A DNA stretch of 45,904 bases, from assembly GCA_001577025.1 (NCBI GenBank), contig LSCF01000004.1, positions 1 through 45,904 of the forward strand, read 5' to 3'. This document shows, piece after piece, positions 8,166-16,785 of this stretch. How positions within the stretch are numbered: position 1 is the stretch's first letter; the number at the start of each line of letters is the position of its first letter. The DNA is from Fidelibacterota bacterium TCS55 (GTDB taxonomy: Bacteria > Fidelibacterota > Marinisomatia > Marinisomatales > TCS55). The translations under genes and the position numbers were made by a program. A model generated the notes under the pieces. The model saw only the letters and a program-made list of their open reading frames with translations. It had not been told where the DNA came from and did no database searches.

Positions 8166-8200
8166 AAAACGGCTGTTGTGTCTTCAACGGCCGTTTTTTT
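8166..8200 (+). terminator. Rho-independent terminator after the ferredoxin gene
   Basis: Two 13-base arms (AAAACGGCTGTTG at 8166-8178 and CAACGGCCGTTTT at 8185-8197) pair with a single G-U and a 6-base loop, followed by a run of T to 8200. It separates the ferredoxin transcript from mrp, whose ATG is only 9 bases beyond the T run. Confidence 0.9.
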
Positions 8201-8208
8201 GTATATCT

Positions 8209-9327
8209 ATGGATAAAAAAAACATATTAGAAATACTTAAAACAATTACCTATCCGGGTTTTAGTCGCGACATCGTTTCCTTTGGAATGGTGGAGGACGT
8301 AAATGTGAATGGTGATTCTGTTTCAGTAAAATTGAAAATCACAACCCAGCAGGAAGAAAAAAAATCTGCGGTTATACAAGAAGTAGAACAGGCTCTTAAA
8401 GGCACAAAAGCATTTAAGGATGTTCAAGTATCCGTTGTAGAAGGTGCACCGCCTTCAGCAAGCGGTCCAGCGCCCCAAAGCGCTCAAACCCAACCAGCAT
8501 CACCCCTTGATGGTATTAAGCATGTGATTGCAGTTGCCAGTGGAAAAGGAGGCGTGGGCAAATCGACTGTTGCAGCCAATTTGGCCCTATCCTTGAGAGA
8601 TGCAGGGCATAAAGTCGGGTTGCTTGATTTAGATATTTATGGCCCTTCTTTGCCTATTATTTTAGGTATCAACGACCAGCCTGATTTGACTCAAGATCGA
8701 AAACTAATTCCTCTAGACCATATGGATATGAAAATCATGAGTTTTGGTTTTATCAGCGGAAACCAAACACCGGTTATTTGGAGAGGTCCATTGGTTGCAC
8801 GTATGACAGAACAGTTTTTCCGCGATGTGGTCTGGGGAGAGCTGGATTACTTAATTTTAGACTTGCCCCCAGGAACCGGTGATGTTCAATTGACATTAAC
8901 TCAAAAATTAAAAATAGATGGAGCAGTTATTGTAACCACACCGCAAGATATTGCCTTGGCCGATGTGCGAAAAGGTGCCGATATGTTTAAGAAAGTCCAT
9001 ACACCGGTTCTGGGCGTTATTGAAAATATGTCCGGATTATTTTTAGAAGGTGAAGTGACAAATGGAAAGGGTGTCTCGATTGAAGGTCAGCCCGTAGATG
9101 TAGGGGAAGATGGCCGGTTTGCCATTCGAATTGATCTATTTAAAAAAGGCGGGGGCAAATCAGAAAGCGAACGACTGGACGTGCCACTTTTAGGAGAAAT
9201 TCCCATTTCACAAGATATCATGGAAGCCACGGATGCGGGCAAACCTATTTCTGCGTTTAATCCAGACGCCCATGTAACTAAAATTTATAAAAGCATTGCT
9301 GAAAAGGTCATCGATACCCTGAACTAA
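8209..9327 (+). CDS. mrp: Mrp/ApbC-family Fe-S cluster carrier ATPase
   Basis: An N-terminal MIP18 (DUF59) domain at residues 1-75 (ILKTITYPGFSRDIVSFGMV) is joined by a Pro/Ala/Gln-rich linker to a MinD/ParA-type ATPase. The ATPase shows VASGKGGVGKSTVAANLA, DLDIYGPSLP and DLPPGTGDVQLTL. The family loads Fe-S clusters onto apoproteins in the cytoplasm. The CxxC near the C-terminus, used by E. coli or Salmonella ApbC-type proteins to bridge the cluster, is absent. In that place is an insert NGKGVSIEGQPVDVGEDGRF. ATG 8209 is preferred over 8176, because 8176 lies in the terminator stem. The TAA overlaps the next ATG (TAATG). Confidence 0.9.
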   Translation: MDKKNILEILKTITYPGFSRDIVSFGMVEDVNVNGDSVSVKLKITTQQEEKKSAVIQEVEQALKGTKAFKDVQVSVVEGAPPSASGPAPQSAQTQPASPLDGIKHVIAVASGKGGVGKSTVAANLALSLRDAGHKVGLLDLDIYGPSLPIILGINDQPDLTQDRKLIPLDHMDMKIMSFGFISGNQTPVIWRGPLVARMTEQFFRDVVWGELDYLILDLPPGTGDVQLTLTQKLKIDGAVIVTTPQDIALADVRKGADMFKKVHTPVLGVIENMSGLFLEGEVTNGKGVSIEGQPVDVGEDGRFAIRIDLFKKGGGKSESERLDVPLLGEIPISQDIMEATDAGKPISAFNPDAHVTKIYKSIAEKVIDTLN

Positions 9328-10118
9328 TGTTTAATTATTTTACGGATACCATTGTACTTATATTTTTAGGATATGCAATGGTATATCCTTTGTTTCTTTG
9401 GATTGCGCCCTTAGAAAACATTGATAGAGGTTTTTACCGATTTAACCTGGGAATGTGTTGTGTGGTAGGTGCTTTGGGTGTTGCAGGATATCATCTTCTT
9501 TCGCCTGACCGCATCACTGAATATTATGTGTGGGTATGGCTTGCTTCCCTTCTCATTGTTACAGCCTTGAACTGGAATGCGGACCGTATTAATAACGTTA
9601 TCATTTCAAGTATTTCTCTTTTTGGATGTACCACCATGATTGGTATTGTTTTTGATATTGCACCGGAATTGAATCAAAGCGGCGTTCTTTTTTCTTCGCT
9701 GATAGGATCAATGATTACAGCCGGTGTGTTTTTCGCCATGATTCTAGGTCATTGGTATTTGAATGTGGTAGCACTACCCATACGATTATTAAAAAAAGCG
9801 ACATTGGTCCTTTGGATCCTTCTGGGTATTAGAACCATTTGGGACATCATCTATATGAAAGTGGACTATGTGATCGATCATTTTGGAATCGAGCATAGTC
9901 TCTGGGCATTTATGCTTCAATTTGAAGGGTTCTTGTTGGCCGTAGCTTTTTTTATGGGAAACCTTGTGCCCATCGTCTTGAATTATTTTATCTGGCGAAC
10001 GCTGAAACTGCAGGCCACACAAAGTGCCACAGGTCTTTTATACGTATCAGTAGTATCCATATTATTCGGAGAACTTTTATTTAAATATTATTTGCTTCAA
10101 TTCGGATTTTTATTGTGA
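9327..10118 (+). CDS. Polytopic membrane protein of unknown function
   Basis: The 263-residue protein has about seven to eight hydrophobic segments spread over its length and no large soluble domain. Features are an aromatic-rich N-terminus, GHWYLNVVALPIRLLKK in the middle, and PIVLNYFIWRTLKLQATQSATG near the end. I do not recognise a family. The HWYLN and RTLKLQ.TQSATG patterns could suggest a heme- or quinone-associated membrane protein, but this is only an impression. It overlaps mrp by one base and the next gene by four bases, so it is translationally coupled on both sides. Confidence 0.7.
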   Translation: MFNYFTDTIVLIFLGYAMVYPLFLWIAPLENIDRGFYRFNLGMCCVVGALGVAGYHLLSPDRITEYYVWVWLASLLIVTALNWNADRINNVIISSISLFGCTTMIGIVFDIAPELNQSGVLFSSLIGSMITAGVFFAMILGHWYLNVVALPIRLLKKATLVLWILLGIRTIWDIIYMKVDYVIDHFGIEHSLWAFMLQFEGFLLAVAFFMGNLVPIVLNYFIWRTLKLQATQSATGLLYVSVVSILFGELLFKYYLLQFGFLL

Positions 10119-10501
10119 GCTTAATAGAATGCGAAGTCTGTAAAAAGACCCAATCTTTTTCTGAATCCAACAATTGTGCTGAATGCAAGTCACCTCAATT
10201 ATTTACCAATCCATTAGATTTTACCGAATGTCCTGTATGCGGGTGTAAACATCTTTATAGAAAAAAAGATTTTAATCAGGCCATCGGATGTATCATTATC
10301 CTGATTGGCGCAGTTTTAGTCCCCTGGACATACGGACTTAGTTTGCTTGTATTATCTTTGGTTGATTATCTTTTATATCGACGAATAAAAGACTCTGCTG
10401 AGTGTTATAAATGCAAATCTGAGTTTAAGGATACGGACATACCCGATCATCTTAAACCTTTCGATCATCATATTGCCGAATTGTACGAATCACCCAATTA
10501 G
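10115..10501 (+). CDS. Small zinc-ribbon membrane protein of unknown function
   Basis: The 128-residue protein has four CxxC pairs (CEVC, CAEC, CPVC, CYKC) around a central hydrophobic hairpin (IGCIIILIGAVLVPWTYG, then LLVLSLVDYLLYR). The cysteines look like zinc-ribbon knuckles on the cytoplasmic side. The start is a GTG inside the stop of the preceding gene (GTGA), which supports coupling to that membrane protein. The function is unknown. A two-protein membrane assembly with the upstream gene product is a reasonable inference from the overlap. Confidence 0.65.
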   Translation: MSLIECEVCKKTQSFSESNNCAECKSPQLFTNPLDFTECPVCGCKHLYRKKDFNQAIGCIIILIGAVLVPWTYGLSLLVLSLVDYLLYRRIKDSAECYKCKSEFKDTDIPDHLKPFDHHIAELYESPN

Positions 10502-10564
10502 ACTATAGTGATTATTCATTGATTGCGCCCGTCTGAAAGGGTAATTTCGCCCGTTATTTTTCAG

Positions 10565-10578
10565 TCGCAAATTTGCGA
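10565..10578. promoter_or_regulatory. Perfect 14-base palindrome in the uppS leader
   Basis: TCGCAAATTTGCGA is its own reverse complement and ends 10 bases before the uppS ATG. The preceding 60 bases also hold a weaker GGG/CCC hairpin (CTGAAAGGG to CCC, with TTTCAG beyond). A protein-binding site or a leader hairpin is possible; there is no further support. Confidence 0.3.
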
Positions 10579-10588
10579 AATCCGATTT

Positions 10589-11341
10589 ATGCCTAAATCA
10601 CTAAGAAAACAAATATTAAAACAAGGCGATTTACCGACCCATGTTGCCATCATTATGGATGGGAATGGCCGTTGGGCCAAATCTCGAAATTTACCCCGGG
10701 TTTCCGGGCATAAAGAGGGAATCAACTCTGTTCGGGAAATAGTCCGCGTTTGCGGAGAAATTGGTGTATCCTATTTAACCCTGTACACATTCTCCAGTGA
10801 AAATTGGTCTCGCCCTAAAAAGGAAATTTCTGCAATTATGAAACTGTTGGTGGGTACCATCCGGAAAGAAATCAATAATTTGCATAAGAACAATGTTCGG
10901 TTATCCACGATCGGAAATTTGGAGGCTCTACCAGTTGAATCTCAAAATGGGATGAAAGAGGGTATGGAGAAAACAAAAAATAATACAGGACTTAATTTGA
11001 TTTTAGCCCTAAGCTATGGAAGTCGTCAGGAACTATTAATGGCTGTTCAGCGTATTGCAGATAAAGTTCAATTAGGGCAATTGAATTCAGAACAAATTTC
11101 AGAGGAAGATATCTCTCGCGCATTATATACATCAAATGTCCCGGATCCAGATTTACTAATCCGTACAGGGGGCGAACATCGAATCAGTAATTTTTTGTTA
11201 TGGCAATCTGCTTATACAGAATTGTTTCTTACAGATATTTATTGGCCGGACTTTAGAGAAGAATCTATATTGAAAGCCATTATTGAATATCAAGCACGTC
11301 AAAGACGTTTTGGTATGACAGGAGAGCAAGTTTCTGCATGA
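10589..11341 (+). CDS. uppS: Undecaprenyl diphosphate synthase (cis-prenyltransferase)
   Basis: This enzyme condenses isopentenyl diphosphate onto farnesyl diphosphate in cis to make the C55 lipid carrier for peptidoglycan and O-antigen. Visible motifs are HVAIIMDGNGRWAK with the catalytic Asp, SGHKEG, YTFSSENWSRP, and the C-terminal DLLIRTGGEHRISNFLLWQ followed by TELFLTDIYWPDF. From ATG 10589 the length is 250, normal for the family. A TTG 66 bases upstream would add residues with no family match. The end overlaps bamA by 4 bases (ATGA). Confidence 0.96.
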   Translation: MPKSLRKQILKQGDLPTHVAIIMDGNGRWAKSRNLPRVSGHKEGINSVREIVRVCGEIGVSYLTLYTFSSENWSRPKKEISAIMKLLVGTIRKEINNLHKNNVRLSTIGNLEALPVESQNGMKEGMEKTKNNTGLNLILALSYGSRQELLMAVQRIADKVQLGQLNSEQISEEDISRALYTSNVPDPDLLIRTGGEHRISNFLLWQSAYTELFLTDIYWPDFREESILKAIIEYQARQRRFGMTGEQVSA

Positions 11342-13767
11342 GAAAGTTTATTTTATTTTTATTTGTTACAATAGCCGTTTCACAGGCGCCTCAATCCTTT
11401 AAGCTGAAGGATATCAATGTTGAAGGGAATATGGCCACCAGTGAAAACATGGTGTTATATACTGCAGGGCTTCAAGCTGGGCAGGATGTATCTCAAGAAG
11501 ATTTTCGCCGAGCAGTAAAACGATTATGGGAATTGGGTGTTTTCAGTAATATCCAAATTCATTTTGATGGGGAAACACCCGATGGTATTCTCATTACCAT
11601 TGAGCTAGAAGAATCTCCTGTTTTAGGCTCGGTCAAGTTCCAGGGCAATAAAAAGCTGAAGGATAAAAAGTTCAGTGAAGAACTATCTTATCAGCGCGGA
11701 ATGCGTCTTAAGCCAAACTTTATTACCAAATCCATTAATACGATGAAACAAATGTATATGGAAGACGGCTATTTCTTGGCAACCATAAAGGCTGAAACGG
11801 AGACTGTCGGCAAAGGGGATGATCAGAAACAAAATATCACGTTTAAGATTAGAGAAGGCAAAAAGGTAAAGATAAAAGATATCATCATCGATGGTCGTGA
11901 TAAACAATTTGGATGGGTGGCAACCAAAAAATGGATTCCTTTACCAAAATTCCTTCGCGAAAAAATGACATTAGCCACCTTAAGATGGCAAATGAAGGAA
12001 ACAAAAATTCGGAGCTGGTGGCGATTGTGGGCACCGGCCTACGATAATAAAAAATTCTTGGAAGACTTGGATTTATTAACCACATTTTATCGCGATGAAG
12101 GCTACCGTGATTTTACTATTTTATCAGATTCAGTTTATTATGAACCAAAAAAACGTGGTTTGGTTGTACGCCTAAATGTGGATGAAGGGGAAAAATATAA
12201 GTACCGAAATTTCACATGGGAAGGAAACACGCTTTACGAAACTGAGATCCTGAACAAAGCTTTAAACTTATCATCCGGCGATGCCTTCAGTCAGTCCGGA
12301 TTTGATAAAGCTGTTTTTGAAGAAGTACAAAGTCTTTACATGGATCGGGGATATTTATACAGCAATATTGAGCCCTTTTTTACACCTGTGGGTGAAGATT
12401 CCATAGATGTTCACTTTTCTATCACAGAAAACAATCAAGTCTATATTCGAAATATCAATATTTATGGAAATGAAAAAACACGTGAAAATGTAATCCGCCG
12501 GGAATTGGATGTATTTCCTGGGGACTTATTCAGACGTACGCTGCTGCAGAGAAGCATGCGAAAACTGCATGTGTTGAATTATTTTGACCCAACATCATTA
12601 AGCCCCAATGTCGTTCCTGTGGATGAAGATGAGGTTGATTTGGATATTACCCTAGAAGAAAAGTCTTCCGATAAAGCCAGCGCTAATGTAGGATTTACAG
12701 GTATTTACGGCATGACGGGCGGCGGCAATATTGAATTCAACAATTTTTTAGGCAAAGGCCAAGTCCTGTCTTTTGGCTTTGATATCGGCACACAAATGTC
12801 CGTGTATAATGCGTACGGCACACCGGCAAAATATGAAAGTTTCCATGTTCGGTTCATGGATCCCATGTTTAAAGATACGCCGAATAGAATCGGGTTTTCA
12901 CTGGGATATCAATTTAGAGGCCAAGGAAATTCTTACTATTTTTATCCATTTGATCAGCGTACGCGCTATGGATCTCTCCAATGGGGACGCCGATTGAAAT
13001 GGCCGGATGACTATTTCAGAGCATTTTGGGAAATCACAGTTCGGCAAACAGAATACATGGGTGATGAAGATGTGTTGGAAGACTATATCGGTTCATTTAG
13101 AAAATCCACAGGGATAAATCTTACACAATCTATTAGTCGCGATAGCCGTGACCGGGCCGAATTTCCGACGCAAGGGTCGACGGCATCCATTGTTTCAACA
13201 TTTTCTGGTGGTTCATTAGGCGGAGATGAACATTATCATAAACATGTATTATCACTAGACTGGTATACGCCAACATTTTGGAAATTTGTACTGACAAGCT
13301 CATTAAAAATGGGTATGATTCGGAAGTTAGATGTAGGGCAAGAATTTACTTATATTCCGCCTTACGAACGGTTCATTATGGGTGGTAATGGTATTCCTTA
13401 CGGCACCATGTTAAGAGGTTACCCAGATAATTCAATTGGACCGCTTACGGCCCAAGGCCGCGGAATTGGCGGAAATACGGTTGCAAAATATTCAACGGAA
13501 TTCAGGTTCCCATTCTCAGAAAATCCCGTTGTTTATGCCATGTTATTCGCTGAGGCAGGTGGCGTTTGGAACGATACAAATTTAATGCAATCATTGGGAT
13601 TCCCGAGAAGGGATCCGCTAGAACTAAAACGATCTGCCGGAATTGGTATTCGATTTTTTATGCCCATGATCGGACAACTTGGTTTCGATATGGGATATGG
13701 ATTTGACGATATCTCCGGAGATGGAGAACCCCAAGGATGGGAATACACAATCATCTTTGGTAGATAA
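11338..13767 (+). CDS. bamA: Outer membrane protein assembly factor BamA
   Basis: The 809-residue protein has a signal peptide (MRKFILFLFVTIAVSQA), repeated POTRA domains over roughly residues 20-430 (first FKLKDINVEGN, last VYIRNINIYGNEKTRENVIRREL), and a C-terminal beta barrel from about 440 (VGFTGIYGMTGGGNIEFNNF). The barrel includes the lid-loop RGY motif (LRGYPDNSIG). BamA inserts beta-barrel proteins into the outer membrane. The last residues read YTIIFGR, so the usual terminal aromatic is three residues from the end. The position directly upstream of ompH/skp is conserved in Gram-negative genomes. Confidence 0.95.
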   Translation: MRKFILFLFVTIAVSQAPQSFKLKDINVEGNMATSENMVLYTAGLQAGQDVSQEDFRRAVKRLWELGVFSNIQIHFDGETPDGILITIELEESPVLGSVKFQGNKKLKDKKFSEELSYQRGMRLKPNFITKSINTMKQMYMEDGYFLATIKAETETVGKGDDQKQNITFKIREGKKVKIKDIIIDGRDKQFGWVATKKWIPLPKFLREKMTLATLRWQMKETKIRSWWRLWAPAYDNKKFLEDLDLLTTFYRDEGYRDFTILSDSVYYEPKKRGLVVRLNVDEGEKYKYRNFTWEGNTLYETEILNKALNLSSGDAFSQSGFDKAVFEEVQSLYMDRGYLYSNIEPFFTPVGEDSIDVHFSITENNQVYIRNINIYGNEKTRENVIRRELDVFPGDLFRRTLLQRSMRKLHVLNYFDPTSLSPNVVPVDEDEVDLDITLEEKSSDKASANVGFTGIYGMTGGGNIEFNNFLGKGQVLSFGFDIGTQMSVYNAYGTPAKYESFHVRFMDPMFKDTPNRIGFSLGYQFRGQGNSYYFYPFDQRTRYGSLQWGRRLKWPDDYFRAFWEITVRQTEYMGDEDVLEDYIGSFRKSTGINLTQSISRDSRDRAEFPTQGSTASIVSTFSGGSLGGDEHYHKHVLSLDWYTPTFWKFVLTSSLKMGMIRKLDVGQEFTYIPPYERFIMGGNGIPYGTMLRGYPDNSIGPLTAQGRGIGGNTVAKYSTEFRFPFSENPVVYAMLFAEAGGVWNDTNLMQSLGFPRRDPLELKRSAGIGIRFFMPMIGQLGFDMGYGFDDISGDGEPQGWEYTIIFGR

Positions 13768-13789
13768 TAATTAAATCAAGGAGGTCAAT

Positions 13790-14347
13790 GTGATTAGGAA
13801 GACAATCACAACTGCAGGTATTGTGGCAATGATGCTGCCAGTAATGCTTGCTGCCCAAAACAAAATTGGGTTTGTACAATCAGACCGCATTCGTGCGGAG
13901 TATGAAGAATTCAAAGATGCGGAAGCCCAGCTTCAACTGGAATACCGCCAGGTTAATGCTCAGTATAACATGATGGTTATGGAACTGGATAGTATTAAAA
14001 AAGCTTTTGAGACCCAACGGCTCATGAGCAGTCCTGAATGGCGAAAAGAAAAAGAGAATGAAATTACTTCTCGGGAAGCAACCATTCAGCAATTTCAAGT
14101 GACCATGGTTGGTCCAGAAGGAGAACTATACAGACGCCAAGCCCAATTGGAGTTTGATATCTTGTCAAAGGTAAAGCGAGCTGTTGATAAAGTTGCTGCT
14201 GCAAAAAGTATCGACTTTATTCTCGATGGGTCCACGTCCCTTCTTTATGGAAACCCCACCCATGACTTGACTGATGACGTTTTATTTGAACTTAGAAAAT
14301 ATAACGTCTCAGATAAAAAAGACGCGGCACCCGAAACCGAAAAATAA
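13790..14347 (+). CDS. skp: OmpH/Skp-family periplasmic chaperone
   Basis: The 185-residue protein has a signal peptide (MIRKTITTAGIVAMMLPVMLAAQ), the typical start of the mature domain (KIGFVQSDRIRAEYEEFKDA), and a long coiled-coil of Glu, Gln, Arg and Lys over residues 45-130. This matches Skp, a trimeric holdase for unfolded outer-membrane proteins. The start is GTG 13790, with a strong AAGGAGG 6 bases upstream; the overlapping ATG at 13788 is followed at once by TGA. It lies between bamA and lpxD as in many Gram-negatives. A charged tail (KKDAAPETEK) ends the protein. Confidence 0.9.
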   Translation: MIRKTITTAGIVAMMLPVMLAAQNKIGFVQSDRIRAEYEEFKDAEAQLQLEYRQVNAQYNMMVMELDSIKKAFETQRLMSSPEWRKEKENEITSREATIQQFQVTMVGPEGELYRRQAQLEFDILSKVKRAVDKVAAAKSIDFILDGSTSLLYGNPTHDLTDDVLFELRKYNVSDKKDAAPETEK

Positions 14348-14356
14348 TCACGGTCT

Positions 14357-15364
14357 TTGACCACATTACAAGCACTGGCGGATCTCGTACACGGCACGGT
14401 CATGGGGGATGCTACCCTTCCTCTCCATGGCGTGTCGACAATCCATGATGGCAAGGATGGTACAATCACTTTTGTGGCCCATAAGAAATACCATCAATAT
14501 ATTTCATCCACGCCCGCTTCAGCCATTATTGTGTCTGATGGAGAATTACTTGATGGTAAGGATGGAATTGTTGTGGATAATCCTCAGGTAGCCATTGCCT
14601 CAGTCTTGGAACATTTTGCACCCAAATATCCTCTGAATAATGGTATCCATAAAACCGCAATTATCCACCCAAAAGCAGCCATAGGTACCCATGTATCGAT
14701 CGGTCCTTTTTCTATTATAGAGGAAGGTGTTGTAATTGGAGATAATGTGTCTATCGGCGCAAACAATGTTATTGAGTCTGGAGCAACGATTGGAGATCAT
14801 TCATCATTAAGTCATAACATTCATTTATATCATCAAACTCAAATTGGTGAAAATTGTATCATCCACTCCGGGGTGGTTATTGGAAGCGATGGGTATGGAT
14901 TTGTAACCCATAATGACACCCATATAAAGTTGCCTCAAATTGGAAATGTTATTATTGGCAATAAGGTAGAAATAGGTGCAAATTGTACGATAGACCGAGG
15001 AACAATTGGCGACACAACCATCGGTGATTATTGCAAATTTGACAATGGTGTGCAAATCGCCCATAATGTTTCTATCGGCAGGGGATGTTTATTGACAGCA
15101 CACGTGACAATTGCAGGAAGTACAAAAGTAGGTGAATTTTGTATTTTTGGTGGGCAAGCAGGGGCAATCGACCATGTAACTATTGGTGATCGGGCTATCT
15201 TTGCTTGCTATACGGCAGTGATGAAAAACTTGCCTGGAGGCAAAGTTTATTCAGGGGCGCCTGCCAGAGAAATCAGTGAAAAAAATCGTCGCGATGCAGT
15301 TTACCTTGAGGTAAAACAGCTAAAAAAACGGTTAAAACAATTAGAAGAAAAAGTATTGAATTGA
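14357..15364 (+). CDS. lpxD: UDP-3-O-(3-hydroxyacyl)glucosamine N-acyltransferase LpxD
   Basis: LpxD performs the third step of lipid A synthesis, N-acylating UDP-3-O-acyl-glucosamine. The N-terminal uridine-binding domain (residues 1-95, with KDGTITFVAHKKY) is followed by a left-handed beta helix of hexapeptide repeats (about 100-300). The catalytic His lies in NGVQIAHNVSIGRG. A C-terminal coiled helix (LEVKQLKKRLKQLEEKV) follows. The length of 335 is normal. The start appears to be TTG 14357, nine bases after the skp stop. It sits next to lpxC-fabZ and lpxA, as expected. Confidence 0.95.
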   Translation: MTTLQALADLVHGTVMGDATLPLHGVSTIHDGKDGTITFVAHKKYHQYISSTPASAIIVSDGELLDGKDGIVVDNPQVAIASVLEHFAPKYPLNNGIHKTAIIHPKAAIGTHVSIGPFSIIEEGVVIGDNVSIGANNVIESGATIGDHSSLSHNIHLYHQTQIGENCIIHSGVVIGSDGYGFVTHNDTHIKLPQIGNVIIGNKVEIGANCTIDRGTIGDTTIGDYCKFDNGVQIAHNVSIGRGCLLTAHVTIAGSTKVGEFCIFGGQAGAIDHVTIGDRAIFACYTAVMKNLPGGKVYSGAPAREISEKNRRDAVYLEVKQLKKRLKQLEEKVLN

Positions 15365-15371
15365 CTCGATT

Positions 15372-16781
15372 ATGAGCTACATAAAATTTCAACGTACAAT
15401 TGGTAGTCAAACATCTTGTATCGGTGTTGGTCTCCACACCGGTGTAGAATCAAAAATTACATTTAAGCCGGCACCAGAAAATTTTGGCATACGGTTTAAA
15501 CGTATGGATGTTGAAGGATGTCCAGAAATCCGTGCAGATATTGACCATGTAGTGGATATCTCCCGTGGGACGACTATTGAAGAGAACGGTGTCCGTATTC
15601 ATACGGTTGAGCACGCATTGGCCGCTTGTGTGGGAATCGGACTTGACAATGTTTTAATCGAATTAACTGATAAAGAGCCACCAGTGATGGATGGCAGCTC
15701 AATAGATTTTGTAGAAGCGCTTCTGAAGGCGGGCATTGTTAAACAAGAATCCCCAAGAAATTATTTACACATTGATGAAGCTGTAGGCTACACAGATTCG
15801 GAACGTGGCGTCGATATTCATATCATGCCTTCTGACCAATTTAGAATCACATTCATGATTGATTATAAATTTAGGACATTGGGTACACAGTTCACCACAT
15901 TGGATGAGGTTGAAAAGAACTTTGCAAAAGATATTGCTCCTGCACGCACATTTTGTTTTTTAAGTGAAGTGAAAACATTAAAGGAGAATGGTCTTATTAA
16001 AGGTGGGAATCTGGATAATGCAGTTGTGATTGTGGATAAAGAAATTGATCAGTCAGAGGCAGATAACATAAAAGACTTATTTGGTATTAAGCGAAAAATC
16101 AGTTTAGGTGCAAATGGGACTTTGAACGGCAAAGAGCTCCGTTATGATAATGAACCTGTTCGCCATAAAGCGTTGGATCTTATTGGCGATTTGGCTCTAT
16201 TGGGGATGCCCCTGCAAGGGCATGTTATTGCGTCAAAAAGTGGACATGCAGCCAATGTGGAATTGGTAAAGCGTATCAAAAAAGTTTACGAGAAGAAAAT
16301 TCTCCAGCAAAAATTTCAGCGCAATCCGAATAGTGATTACATGTTTGACATTTATTCTATTCTAAACCTTCTTCCACATCGTTATCCATTTGTACTGGTG
16401 GATCGAATTGTTGACATTACCCCCGGCGAAAAATTAACAGCAATTAAAAATGTGACAATTAATGAACCATTTTTTCAGGGGCATTTTGCAAATCAACCCG
16501 TAATGCCAGGTGTATTGGTTCTTGAATCTATGGCGCAAGCAGGGGCTTTTTTGGTATTGAATAACCTTGATGATCCCATGAAAAAGAATATGTTCTTTTC
16601 TGCGCTATCTGATTCAAAATTTAGACATCCAATCATACCCGGGGATCAGCTTCGCCTTGAAATGTCCCTTGCCAAATTCAAGCTGGGAACAGCACTCCTA
16701 GTTGGAAAAGGATATGTAGGCGATAAACTTGTCGCCGAAGGCAAATTAAAAGCAACCGTGGTGGACCGGGCAGGAGCCTGA
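15372..16781 (+). CDS. lpxC-fabZ: Bifunctional LpxC deacetylase / FabZ dehydratase fusion
   Basis: Residues 1-300 are UDP-3-O-acyl-GlcNAc deacetylase, the committed step of lipid A synthesis. Its zinc and catalytic residues lie in HTVEHALAACVG, RHKALDLIGDLALLG and KSGHAANVELVKRI. Residues from about 318 are (3R)-hydroxyacyl-ACP dehydratase, with LPHRYPFVLVDRI carrying the catalytic His and GHFANQPVMPGVLVLESMAQ carrying the catalytic Glu. The fusion is known in Bacteroidota and relatives. It couples lipid A commitment to supply of the hydroxyacyl-ACP shared with fatty acid synthesis. The 469-residue length equals the sum of the parts. Confidence 0.96.
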   Translation: MSYIKFQRTIGSQTSCIGVGLHTGVESKITFKPAPENFGIRFKRMDVEGCPEIRADIDHVVDISRGTTIEENGVRIHTVEHALAACVGIGLDNVLIELTDKEPPVMDGSSIDFVEALLKAGIVKQESPRNYLHIDEAVGYTDSERGVDIHIMPSDQFRITFMIDYKFRTLGTQFTTLDEVEKNFAKDIAPARTFCFLSEVKTLKENGLIKGGNLDNAVVIVDKEIDQSEADNIKDLFGIKRKISLGANGTLNGKELRYDNEPVRHKALDLIGDLALLGMPLQGHVIASKSGHAANVELVKRIKKVYEKKILQQKFQRNPNSDYMFDIYSILNLLPHRYPFVLVDRIVDITPGEKLTAIKNVTINEPFFQGHFANQPVMPGVLVLESMAQAGAFLVLNNLDDPMKKNMFFSALSDSKFRHPIIPGDQLRLEMSLAKFKLGTALLVGKGYVGDKLVAEGKLKATVVDRAGA

Positions 16782-16785
16782 TCCA

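Noticed and set aside
8176-8208. Earlier ATG for mrp at 8176
   Set aside because: It lies within the terminator hairpin of the upstream gene and adds residues without family similarity.
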